NCBI GenBank assembly: GCA_003230195.1
Contig: QIHH01000218.1
Location: 1 to 13,453, forward strand
DNA: 13,453 nt
Direction of reading: 5' to 3'
DNA from: Gammaproteobacteria bacterium
GTDB taxonomy: Bacteria > Pseudomonadota > Gammaproteobacteria > SZUA-140
Below, in pieces: positions 1-6,970 of the stretch. Made by a program: the position numbers and the translations under genes. A model generated the notes under the pieces. It had not been told where the DNA came from, did not search any database, and saw only the letters and a program-made list of their open reading frames with translations. Every line of letters starts with the position of its first letter. The stretch's first letter is position 1.

Positions 1-1981
1 CAAAGGCACCATGAACACGTGTTGGCACTGCCGTACCCGGTGGCAGATAAAGCATGTCACCATGACCTAATAACTGCTCAGCACCACCCTGATCCAGAAT
101 GGTACGTGAATCAATCTTGGATGAGACCTGAAACGCGATACGCGTTGGAATATTGGCCTTAATCAGGCCGGTGATCACATCCACCGACGGACGCTGTGTC
201 GCCAGAATCAGATGCACGCCTGCCGCACGTGCCTTCTGCGCTAGGCGCGCAATCAACTCTTCAACCTTTTTACCCACGGTCATCATCATGTCCGCCAGCT
301 CATCGACAATCACCGTGATATACGGCAACGGCTCAAGCATAATAGGTTTTTCACCATCAACCGTCAGTGCATCGGAAGGCTTTGCCAGCGGGTCTGGAAT
401 CGGATTACCACTATCGATCGCATCCTGTACTTTACGATTAAAGTTGGCGATATTGCGTACTCCGAGTGCCGCCATCAAACCATAACGTCGCTCCATTTCA
501 GCAACGCACCAACGTAAGGCATTGGCAGCTTCTTTCATGTCTGTTACCACAGGCGCAAGCAGATGAGGAATGCCGTCGTAGATTGAAAGTTCCAACATCT
601 TGGGATCAATCATGATCAGCCGCATCTCTTTTGGTGATGCGTTGTATAGCATGCTCAGGATCATTGCGTTAACCGCAACCGACTTACCAGAACCGGTCGT
701 CCCCGCCACCAGCAGATGTGGCATTTTAGCCAGATCAACCGCCACCGGTTTACCACTAATATCCTTACCGAGTGCCAATGTCATCGGTGCCGAAACCCGA
801 TCATACGCTTCCGACTGGATGATCTCACTGAGGCGCACCATTTCACGATGTTCATTGGGAATCTCAAGCCCGACCACCGATTTACCCGGAATCACCTCAA
901 CAATACGCACACTGATCGCCGACAGTGCGCGCGCCAGATCTTTCGCCAGATTGCTGATCTGACTCACTTTCACCCCTGCTGCAGGCTGTAGCTCATAACG
1001 GGTAATCACCGGCCCGGGATGCACTTCAACCACCTGCACTTCAATGCCAAAATCCTGCAGTTTTAACTCGACCTGGCGAGACATCGCCTCAAGCGAGGCA
1101 TGAGAAATATTATTTTTCGTTGGTTCAGGCTCATCCAGCAACGACAGCGGCGGCAGATCACCTTTGGTAGTGGTCTTAAAGAGCGGCACCTGACGCTCTT
1201 TTTCCATGCGGCTACTCGGCTGCAATTTTTTGATGACCGGCTCAATACGCGGTTTAACGCGCGTCTTATCTTTCTCTTTCGCCACCGCAGTCACTTCATT
1301 ACGCTCATTGCGCACCCGACGCCCTTCAAGATAGTCACGTAGGCGGTCGTACTGATTACGCAGCGCATCAATCAATTTAAACGTTAACTCACCGGTGCGA
1401 TCCATCAACACAATCCACGAGAGGCCCGTGAATAGTGTAACCCCCGTCATAAATAGCGCCAACAGTAATAGCGTCGCGCCGATAAAGCTAAACGGCGTCA
1501 CTAGCATGCCACCAACACCACCACCCAGCACACCACCGGCACCGGTGCTCATCGGTAACGCCTCAGGCGAGCTGACAAAATGAAGCGCGGCCAAGCCACT
1601 GCCAGCAATGATCGTTAACAGAAAGCCACCGCTACACAGTGCCAACTGGCGCATATCAAGCGGCTCTTCTGAGGCACGGCCACGATAGATCAACCAACCG
1701 CCGTAGGCGACCATCAACGGAAACAGGTATGAAAAATAACCGAATAGAGAGAGAAAGATATCCGCAAACCAAGCACCAGCAACGCCGCCTTTATTGTATG
1801 CAATGTCACTATTGGAACTGTGAGACCAGCCAGGATCGTTAACATCATAGGTCACCAACGACAGCAACATATACAACGCCACCACGCCAAAAATAAAGAG
1901 CGCACCTTCGCGCAGCCCTCTTACTAGGTGGCCCGCCAGCGGCGATGGCCCTTCAGATTTATTACGCGATGCTCGGCCCAC
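1..1981 (-). CDS. ftsK: DNA translocase FtsK (3' end cut by window)
   Basis: FtsK is a septum-anchored, ATP-driven DNA pump that clears and aligns the chromosome terminus at division and activates XerCD recombination. Reading the minus strand from a GTG at 1981 gives 660 uninterrupted codons to the window edge. The N-terminal region has about four to five hydrophobic segments (roughly residues 26-44, 72-99, 112-135, 148-192), followed by a short charged linker (about 195-270) and then the alpha/beta motor. Walker A GTTGSGKS is at 427-434, and Walker B (VIVDELAD) has D560-E561. The motor then runs through the conserved region containing LATQRPSVDVITG and LDQGGAEQLLGHGDML. The last roughly 110 residues, including the DNA-reading gamma winged helix, should lie beyond position 1. 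The linker is much shorter than in E. coli FtsK, as in many bacteria. The GTG follows an in-frame TAA directly, so no longer start exists. Shine-Dalgarno pairing is weak, and the first ATG lies inside TM1, so GTG is preferred. Confidence 0.96.
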   Translation of the reverse strand, partial: MGRASRNKSEGPSPLAGHLVRGLREGALFIFGVVALYMLLSLVTYDVNDPGWSHSSNSDIAYNKGGVAGAWFADIFLSLFGYFSYLFPLMVAYGGWLIYRGRASEEPLDMRQLALCSGGFLLTIIAGSGLAALHFVSSPEALPMSTGAGGVLGGGVGGMLVTPFSFIGATLLLLALFMTGVTLFTGLSWIVLMDRTGELTFKLIDALRNQYDRLRDYLEGRRVRNERNEVTAVAKEKDKTRVKPRIEPVIKKLQPSSRMEKERQVPLFKTTTKGDLPPLSLLDEPEPTKNNISHASLEAMSRQVELKLQDFGIEVQVVEVHPGPVITRYELQPAAGVKVSQISNLAKDLARALSAISVRIVEVIPGKSVVGLEIPNEHREMVRLSEIIQSEAYDRVSAPMTLALGKDISGKPVAVDLAKMPHLLVAGTTGSGKSVAVNAMILSMLYNASPKEMRLIMIDPKMLELSIYDGIPHLLAPVVTDMKEAANALRWCVAEMERRYGLMAALGVRNIANFNRKVQDAIDSGNPIPDPLAKPSDALTVDGEKPIMLEPLPYITVIVDELADMMMTVGKKVEELIARLAQKARAAGVHLILATQRPSVDVITGLIKANIPTRIAFQVSSKIDSRTILDQGGAEQLLGHGDMLYLPPGTAVPTRVHGAF

Positions 1982-2103
1982 TTACTTAGTCTTTAAAATT
2001 ATGAGATTAAAATTCAGTATCCGACATCAAAAAATCTAATATCGACAACGATAAAAACAGTGAAGAATTATGCCATAGATTGTTTACTGACACCCAAAAT
2101 AAG

Positions 2104-3162
2104 TCATGATTGTTTTAACGCAGGATGAATTATCTCCCCATCACACACATTAATGCCCGCTTGCAGGCTGACATGCTGCTCCAGTTCACCGTTGGCCAGT
2201 TTAATCGCATACGGAATCAACGCTGCCGACAGCACCTGTGAGGCACTGCGCGGCACTGCGCCCGGCATATTGGTAACGCCAAAATGAACGACACCCTCCC
2301 ACACAAAAGTGGGGTCTTGATAATTGGTGGGGCGGGTCGTTGCAATACAACCCCCTTGATCGACTGCAATATCGATCACCACACTGCCATCTTCCATCGA
2401 CTTAACCATCTCGTGTGATACCAGATGCGGTGCTTTTGCCCCGGGAATCAACACCGCGCCAACCAGTAGATCAGCCCGCGCCACCTCTTCGGCAATCAAA
2501 TCATGGTAGGCATAAAGCGCCGTTACATTGGGGCCAAGGGCTCGCATCTGCTCAAGTTTGGCGCGATCTTTATCAAACACCACCACCTCCGCACCCATCG
2601 AGGCCGCCAGTGTCGCCGCACCACCACCGGCCACACCGCCACCCAGAATCACCACCCGCCCACGTGGGGCTGCGGGTAGACCACCGAGCAGAATTCCTTT
2701 GCCGCCACTGGGCTGATGCAACAGCGTGGTGCCAATTTGTGTTGCCAGTCGCCCCGCTATATCACTCATTGGAGCCAGCAGCGGCAATTGACGGTTTTCT
2801 TCTACCGTTTCGAATGCCACCCCGGTCAAACCGATATCAAGCAGTTTTTGCGTTAATGCAGGTTCAGCAGCCAGATGCAGGTAACTAAATAACAGATGAT
2901 CTTTCCGCAGCAGGGCTATTTCCGGCTCGACCGGCTCTTTGACCTTAATGATCATCTCTGCAACCGCATAAAGCGCCGCCGCATCCGCTTGCAGCTCAAC
3001 ACCCAGCGCCGTGTATTGCTCATCGCAATAACCACTGAGTTCACCAGCCCCGCACTCAATAAACAGCTCATGCCCCTGCTTCACCAGCTCAGCCGCCGCA
3101 GCGGGAATCAGCCCAACCCGCCCTTCAAGCGGTTTAATTTCACGCGGAATTCCAATACGCAT
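2104..3162 (-). CDS. ald: Alanine dehydrogenase
   Basis: Catalyses reversible NAD-dependent deamination of L-alanine to pyruvate and ammonium in the cytoplasm. With the start chosen here the protein has 352 residues. Residues expected from characterised enzymes are present: R15, K75 (in KVKEP), H96 (in YLHLAAEP) and D268 (in AVDQGG). The nucleotide-binding loop GGGVAG is at 174-179, with an acidic D197 (VVFDKD) typical of NAD preference. NMPGAVPR follows at 298-305. The open frame continues 19 codons upstream to 3219, but the ATG at 3162 has an AAGGAG 11 nt ahead and gives the canonical MRIGIPREIK N-terminus. The C-terminus stops after HPALKQS, about 15-20 residues earlier than typical 370-residue family members. 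I found no continuation in the other frames downstream. It is divergent from trxB across a 251-bp spacer and stands where lrp is found in E. coli. Confidence 0.95.
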   Translation of the reverse strand: MRIGIPREIKPLEGRVGLIPAAAAELVKQGHELFIECGAGELSGYCDEQYTALGVELQADAAALYAVAEMIIKVKEPVEPEIALLRKDHLLFSYLHLAAEPALTQKLLDIGLTGVAFETVEENRQLPLLAPMSDIAGRLATQIGTTLLHQPSGGKGILLGGLPAAPRGRVVILGGGVAGGGAATLAASMGAEVVVFDKDRAKLEQMRALGPNVTALYAYHDLIAEEVARADLLVGAVLIPGAKAPHLVSHEMVKSMEDGSVVIDIAVDQGGCIATTRPTNYQDPTFVWEGVVHFGVTNMPGAVPRSASQVLSAALIPYAIKLANGELEQHVSLQAGINVCDGEIIHPALKQS

Positions 3163-3173
3163 CTTTGACCAGG

Positions 3174-3179
3174 CTCCTT
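3174..3179 (-). promoter_or_regulatory. Ribosome binding site deciding the ald start
   Basis: The minus strand reads AAGGAG here, 11 nt before the ATG at 3162. It supports that start over the upstream in-frame ATG at 3219, which has no comparable site. Confidence 0.6.
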
Positions 3180-3197
3180 GCTTCACGTAGTATTTCA

Positions 3198-3216
3198 CCC
3201 ATATTCTAGGTATGGG
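3198..3216. promoter_or_regulatory. Short dyad in the ald leader/promoter
   Basis: CCCATA and TATGGG form a perfect 6-bp inverted repeat around a 7-base centre. It ends 36 nt upstream of the ald ATG. It could be an operator or a small mRNA hairpin for ald. No regulator gene is adjacent and it does not match a consensus that I can name. Confidence 0.3.
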
Positions 3217-3331
3217 CACGGCAGTACCTTCACAACGTTTTTTCGGCCTACTATTTACATAACCTTAACGCTTTGATGTTTAAATAAATTACGATAATTA
3301 AAGTCGTTCGGAAATTTAAACAGCTGAAACA

Positions 3332-3374
3332 CCTTGCACTCTAGCACACCAACATAACAAGTTAAGTGCAAAGG
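3332..3374. promoter_or_regulatory. Interrupted inverted repeat upstream of trxB
   Basis: CCTTGCACT (3332-3340) is mirrored by AGTGCAAAGG (3365-3374), with one extra A in the right arm and a 24-base centre. It ends 39 nt before the trxB ATG, so it lies where the trxB promoter or leader should be. TTGCAC in the left arm could serve as a -35 element, but no good -10 follows at the right distance. The function is not established. Confidence 0.3.
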
Positions 3375-3413
3375 CCTGACAATAATTGATACGAAATTGA
3401 TGGAGCATCACTA

Positions 3414-4379
3414 ATGAGCGAAACAAAACACTGCCGTCTGCTAATCCTTGGCTCAGGCCCGGCTGGTTATACCGCCGCGGTCTATGCGGCACGCGCGAAC
3501 TTAGCGCCGGTACTGGTAACCGGACTGCAACAAGGTGGTCAGTTAACGACCACAACAGACGTCGATAACTGGCCCGGCGACAACGAAGGTGTTCAAGGCC
3601 CCGCACTGATGCAACGTATGCAAGCCCATGCCGAGCGTTTTAATACCGAGATTATCTTTGACCACATCCATACTGCCGACCTAAAACAGCGCCCATTCAC
3701 ACTGACGGGAGACAGCGCTACCTACACTTGTGACGCACTCATTATTGCCACCGGTGCATCGGCGATGTATCTGGGATTGCCGTCGGAAGAGGCCTTTCAG
3801 GGACGTGGCGTTTCGGCCTGCGCCACCTGTGACGGTTTTTTCTACCGCGACCAGCCAGTCGCGGTTGTCGGCGGTGGTAACACCGCTGTTGAAGAGGCAC
3901 TCTACCTCTCTAACATTGCCTCGCACGTGACGGTGATTCACCGTCGAGATAAATTCAGCTCTGAGAAGATCCTCTCCGACCAGCTTCTCAAAAAAGCAGC
4001 GACAGGCAATGTCACCATCGAATGGGGACAGACACTGGACGAAGTACTGGGTGATGACAGCGGCGTCACCGGCCTGCGCCTGAAAAGCTTTGGCAGCGAT
4101 GAGACCAGAGAACTTCAGGTTCAAGGGGTCTTTATCGCCATCGGTCACTCACCCAATACATCGCTGTTTGATGGCCAGCTAGAGATGGAACATGGCTATC
4201 TGACAACGCAAAATGACGGCCGTGCTAACGCCACGCAGACCAGTATTCCGGGCGTCTATGCGGCGGGCGATGTATCAGACCCGATCTATCGCCAGGCGAT
4301 CACCTCAGCAGGTTCCGGCTGCATGGCGGCACTCGACGCAGAGCGTTTTCTGGACAAGCTAGAAGACTCTCGAACTTAG
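3414..4379 (+). CDS. trxB: Thioredoxin reductase (NADPH)
   Basis: A cytoplasmic FAD enzyme that passes electrons from NADPH to thioredoxin, supporting ribonucleotide reduction and disulfide repair. The 321-residue length is normal. The FAD-binding GSGPAG is at 13-18. The redox-active CATC is at 136-139, followed by DGFFY. The NADPH-binding GGGNTA is at 153-158, with HRRDKF (176-181) supplying the basic residues that bind the 2'-phosphate. AAGDV near the C-terminus is the second FAD motif. A GGAG site 9 nt upstream supports the ATG at 3414. It heads a plus-strand run with the PilZ gene, the COG3146 gene and aat, although a 117-bp gap with a stem-loop follows it. Confidence 0.97.
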   Translation: MSETKHCRLLILGSGPAGYTAAVYAARANLAPVLVTGLQQGGQLTTTTDVDNWPGDNEGVQGPALMQRMQAHAERFNTEIIFDHIHTADLKQRPFTLTGDSATYTCDALIIATGASAMYLGLPSEEAFQGRGVSACATCDGFFYRDQPVAVVGGGNTAVEEALYLSNIASHVTVIHRRDKFSSEKILSDQLLKKAATGNVTIEWGQTLDEVLGDDSGVTGLRLKSFGSDETRELQVQGVFIAIGHSPNTSLFDGQLEMEHGYLTTQNDGRANATQTSIPGVYAAGDVSDPIYRQAITSAGSGCMAALDAERFLDKLEDSRT

Positions 4380-4419
4380 GGTGAATAGAGATCCATTAAG
4401 CAATAAAATGCAGACAGGT

Positions 4420-4447
4420 TAGCAGCCTAAAAGGATTCAGGCTGCTA
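4420..4447 (+). terminator. Stem-loop after trxB (possible terminator or leader hairpin)
   Basis: TAGCAGCCT and AGGCTGCTA pair perfectly over 9 bp around a 10-base loop, 40 nt past the trxB stop and 49 nt before the PilZ start. No run of T follows (ACACTATC), so this is not a classical intrinsic terminator. It could cause partial termination, protect the 3' end, or belong to the leader of the PilZ transcript. Confidence 0.4.
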
Positions 4448-4496
4448 CACTATCAGAAACAACTGAATCTGCATTGAAATTGAAAAGGCACTCCAG

Positions 4497-4796
4497 ATGT
4501 ACAATGTCAATGAGTTAAGAAGTTTTCAGCGCATCAAAACAGAATGCACCGTTAAATACAGAAAAGCGGGCAGCAATGATGTGCAGAAAGAAGGCGTCGC
4601 CAAAAACCTCAGCGGCAACGGTATCTTCTTCATCGCTGGCGAAGCCCATGAAATCAGTTCACTCATTGAGATTCACCTCGTACCCGGCACTAGCGCAACA
4701 CCACCGCTCGATGCCGTGATCGAGGTCATTCGTTCAAACCCTGGCCAGTTAGAAGGTGAGTTTGAGATTGCAGGCATGATTAAGTCTTTTAAATAA
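4497..4796 (+). CDS. Small single-domain PilZ protein, predicted c-di-GMP receptor
   Basis: A 99-residue protein made almost entirely of one PilZ domain. Both parts of the c-di-GMP-binding signature are intact: RxxxR (R8 and R12, in RSFQR) and the NxSxxG box (N37, S39, G42, in NLSGNG). No second domain, signal peptide or membrane segment is visible, so it is probably a cytosolic adaptor that changes partner binding on sensing c-di-GMP. AAGG lies 8 nt before the ATG. It sits between trxB and the COG3146 gene on the same strand. Neighbours give no clue to its target: no flagellar, pilus or polysaccharide gene is near. It differs from the type IV pilus PilZ protein (PilZ itself), which usually lacks these binding residues. 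Confidence 0.88.
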   Translation: MYNVNELRSFQRIKTECTVKYRKAGSNDVQKEGVAKNLSGNGIFFIAGEAHEISSLIEIHLVPGTSATPPLDAVIEVIRSNPGQLEGEFEIAGMIKSFK

Positions 4797-4812
4797 CCGT
4801 TAACACGACCAC

Positions 4813-4827
4813 AGCAGAACGTCTGCT
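4813..4827 (+). terminator. Small hairpin between the PilZ and COG3146 genes
   Basis: AGCAGA-ACG-TCTGCT forms a 6-bp stem with a 3-base loop, 16 nt past the PilZ stop. What follows (CATTTACC) is not a proper T run. At best it is a weak terminator or an mRNA processing structure. Confidence 0.25.
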
Positions 4828-4875
4828 CATTTACCCCACATCAACGGAGCGGATCAAAACGCCTCGCATCCACTC

Positions 4876-6051
4876 ATGGATACCGCACGCCTTGCAAAAC
4901 CGACACACCCCAATACGATGAAATTCACCATTGCTGACAGCATTCAGGCGGTGCCCGCCGCCGACTGGAATCGCCTCGCGGCTGACAACCCCTTTTTGAA
5001 CCACGCCTTTCTTAGCGCACTGGAACGCCATCAATCCGTTGGCGCAGAAAGCGGCTGGGAACCACGCTACGTGCTTGGCCATCGCAATAAACAACTCATC
5101 ACAGCAGTACCCATGTACCTCAAGCACCACTCTTGGGGTGAGTTTGTCTTCGACTGGGCGTGGGCTGGCGCCTATGAACGCAACGGGCTGGATTACTATC
5201 CCAAGCTAGTCATCGCAACCCCCTACACACCCGTGCCCGGTGCACGCCTGTTAATAGAAGACCGCAATGAGACACAAACGATCAATGCGCTGATCGATTA
5301 TATTCTCGACTATGCACAAGCCATTCAGGTCTCATCACTACATTGCCTTTTTTTAGACGAGCATGATGAACAACAGCTCAACCGGCCGTCACTGATAGCC
5401 CGTGCCGACACCCAATACCACTGGATCAATCACGATTATGAAGACTTTGACGCATTCCTTGCTCAACTCGCCTCACGCCACCGCAAAAAAGTGAAGCGCG
5501 AACGACGGCGCATCGAAGAAGCAGAGATCACCGTACAACTACTGCATGGCAATGAAATAAATGATGAACAATGGGACAATTTTTACCGCTTCCATCGTAA
5601 TACTTACTTGAAACGCGGCCATCAAACACCGTTTACCAGCAGTTTTTTCAAAGAGATTGGCGCAACAATGGCAGATAACATCATCATGATCACGGCGCAA
5701 AAAGATGGCCAGGATGTCGCCGCTGCTCTCAATTTTGTGAACAGCAACACCCTTTATGGGCGCTACTGGGGCTGCCTTGATAACTACCACAGCCTTCACT
5801 TTGAGGTCTGCTATTACCGCGCAATCGACTACTGCATTGCTAGCAAACTCAAACGTTTTGAAGCCGGTGCACAAGGTGAACACAAACTGGTGCGCGGCTT
5901 TTACCCCACCACCACCCATTCACGCCACTGGATCGCGCATCCGGCATTTAGAGAAGCGATTAAAAAGGCGGTCGATTATGAACGACAGGATTTAGGACGC
6001 TACCAAGAGATGCTGAGCCGCCATCTACCGTACAAAAAACAGCCTTCATGA
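4876..6051 (+). CDS. GNAT/FemAB-like acyltransferase family protein (COG3146, DUF482)
   Basis: Matches by eye the family annotated as peptidoglycan recognition/biosynthesis or GNAT N-acetyltransferase (COG3146); no substrate is established. Hallmarks are an N-terminal half opening with DSIQAVPAADWNRL and NPFLNHAFL, a basic stretch SRHRKKVKRERRR at 200-212, and the very conserved C-terminal block GRYWGC (295-300), LHFEVCYYRAIDY and FEAGAQGEHKLVRGFYP (328-344). The architecture suggests two GNAT-like halves, as in FemX-type aminoacyl-tRNA-dependent transferases. No signal peptide or membrane segment is visible. The stop overlaps the aat start by 4 bp (ATGA), implying translational coupling. Two starts are possible: ATG at 4876 (391 residues) or ATG at 4918 (377 residues, MKFTIADS). 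Neither has a convincing ribosome site, and homology would favour the second. Confidence 0.85.
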   Translation: MDTARLAKPTHPNTMKFTIADSIQAVPAADWNRLAADNPFLNHAFLSALERHQSVGAESGWEPRYVLGHRNKQLITAVPMYLKHHSWGEFVFDWAWAGAYERNGLDYYPKLVIATPYTPVPGARLLIEDRNETQTINALIDYILDYAQAIQVSSLHCLFLDEHDEQQLNRPSLIARADTQYHWINHDYEDFDAFLAQLASRHRKKVKRERRRIEEAEITVQLLHGNEINDEQWDNFYRFHRNTYLKRGHQTPFTSSFFKEIGATMADNIIMITAQKDGQDVAAALNFVNSNTLYGRYWGCLDNYHSLHFEVCYYRAIDYCIASKLKRFEAGAQGEHKLVRGFYPTTTHSRHWIAHPAFREAIKKAVDYERQDLGRYQEMLSRHLPYKKQPS

Positions 6052-6779
6052 GTCCGCCACTAGCACCTGCTTATCTAGACCCTAATCAAGCAAAATGCCA
6101 CTTTCCAGCTGTATCGCTCGCACTGGAGGAGCCCGATGGCCTGCTCGCAGTCGGCGGCAATCTCTCCGCAGAAACGCTTTTTAACGCCTATCGACACGGT
6201 ATCTTTCCATGGTACAGCGATGGCCAGCCGATCCTGTGGTGGAGTCCCAACCCACGTGCTATTCTATTCCCGGGACAGCTAAGAGTCTCCCGCAGCCTGA
6301 AAAAACGACTTCGCCAACAACGCTTTGAAATCACCCTCGATCACGCCTTTGATGAAGTCATTCAAGCATGTGCCACTGCTCGAAACGATGGCCTCGGCAC
6401 CTGGATCACCTCAGAGATGCAACACGCATACATCGAGATGCACCGTCTCGGCCATGCTCATTCAGTAGAAGCATGGCGTGATGGCAAACTGGTCGGTGGG
6501 CTTTATGGCATCGCGATCGGCCAAGTCTTTTTTGGCGAATCGATGTTCAGTCGAACACCAGATGCCTCAAAGGTCGCTTTTGCGCACCTCGTCACACAGC
6601 TAAAAACATGGCGATTTTCACTAATTGATTGCCAGGTTGGCTCCAATCACATGACCAGCCTAGGAGCAGAAGATATCTCACGAACAAACTTCATCGGCCA
6701 TCTTAATCAGGCATGTCAGCACTCGAACCTGGCGCCTGCCCAGTGGAAAAAGCGCTTATCGTCATTTGATTCTGACTAA
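6048..6779 (+). CDS. aat: Leucyl/phenylalanyl-tRNA--protein transferase
   Basis: Transfers Leu or Phe from aminoacyl-tRNA to the N-terminal Arg or Lys of proteins, creating primary N-degrons for ClpS/ClpAP in the cytoplasm. The 243 residues show every family block: GLLAVGGNLS (31-40), YRHGIFPWY (48-56), WWSPNPRA (64-71), the catalytic-loop FFGESMFSR (161-169, with E164), LIDCQ (192-196, with Q196) and HMTSLGA (201-207). E164 and Q196 correspond to E. coli E156 and Q188. The ATG overlaps the stop of the COG3146 gene and has no Shine-Dalgarno of its own, so it is probably translated by re-initiation. The partners often found downstream, ate and infA, are missing here. The palindromic element follows 48 bp after the stop. 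Confidence 0.97.
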   Translation: MSPPLAPAYLDPNQAKCHFPAVSLALEEPDGLLAVGGNLSAETLFNAYRHGIFPWYSDGQPILWWSPNPRAILFPGQLRVSRSLKKRLRQQRFEITLDHAFDEVIQACATARNDGLGTWITSEMQHAYIEMHRLGHAHSVEAWRDGKLVGGLYGIAIGQVFFGESMFSRTPDASKVAFAHLVTQLKTWRFSLIDCQVGSNHMTSLGAEDISRTNFIGHLNQACQHSNLAPAQWKKRLSSFDSD

Positions 6780-6827
6780 GTCCATCTCATTTCGAGTTCA
6801 ATTCAACAACGAATAACCATCTGTGAA

Positions 6828-6960
6828 ACCTTTGCACGAGCGCTAGTTTTCGTTCCAGCAAGGCATAAATGATCGAAAAAACGGCGTTTACACGCAGTAA
6901 ATGACTATTTTGAGATCATTTATAACGCGGCTGGAGCGGAAAATAGACTCGTGCAAAGGT
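6828..6960. repeat. 133-bp imperfect palindrome, MITE-like element
   Basis: The terminal 13 bases ACCTTTGCACGAG (6828-6840) are a perfect inverted match to 6948-6960. The symmetry continues inward: TTCCAGC faces GCTGGAGC, ATAAATGATC (6864-6873) faces GATCATTTAT, and GCGTTTAC faces GTAAATGAC around a 5-base centre at 6892-6896. Arms differ by scattered substitutions and two compensating single-base bulges. It encodes nothing credible. No clear target-site duplication is visible in the flanks. It lies between the converging 3' ends of aat and the TauE-family gene, so its transcript would form a long hairpin on either strand and could terminate both. The non-coding interval 6780-6970 holds nothing else recognisable. 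Confidence 0.8.
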
Positions 6961-6970
6961 CTCTCTGTAT

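Noticed and set aside
153..1842. Several plus-strand open frames in the first 1.9 kb
   Set aside because: All are antisense to ftsK, which reads without interruption from 1981 to the window edge with Walker A, Walker B and membrane segments.
2415..2888. 157-codon plus-strand open frame with a proline/histidine-rich product
   Set aside because: It lies entirely within ald on the opposite strand, has low-complexity composition and no ribosome site; a shadow of the GC-rich coding strand.
3160..3219. Upstream ATG at 3219 as the ald start
   Set aside because: The added 19 residues do not match the family, and the ATG at 3162 has an AAGGAG site and the canonical N-terminus.
3681..4148. 155-codon minus-strand open frame
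   Set aside because: Fully antisense to trxB, whose catalytic motifs are intact through this stretch; no recognisable protein features.
5539..5919. 126-codon minus-strand open frame
   Set aside because: Antisense to the conserved C-terminal part of the COG3146 gene; not protein-like.
6820..6970. A target-site duplication flanking the palindromic element
   Set aside because: Both flanks contain TCTGT-like bases but at unequal distances from the ends, so no true duplication can be claimed.
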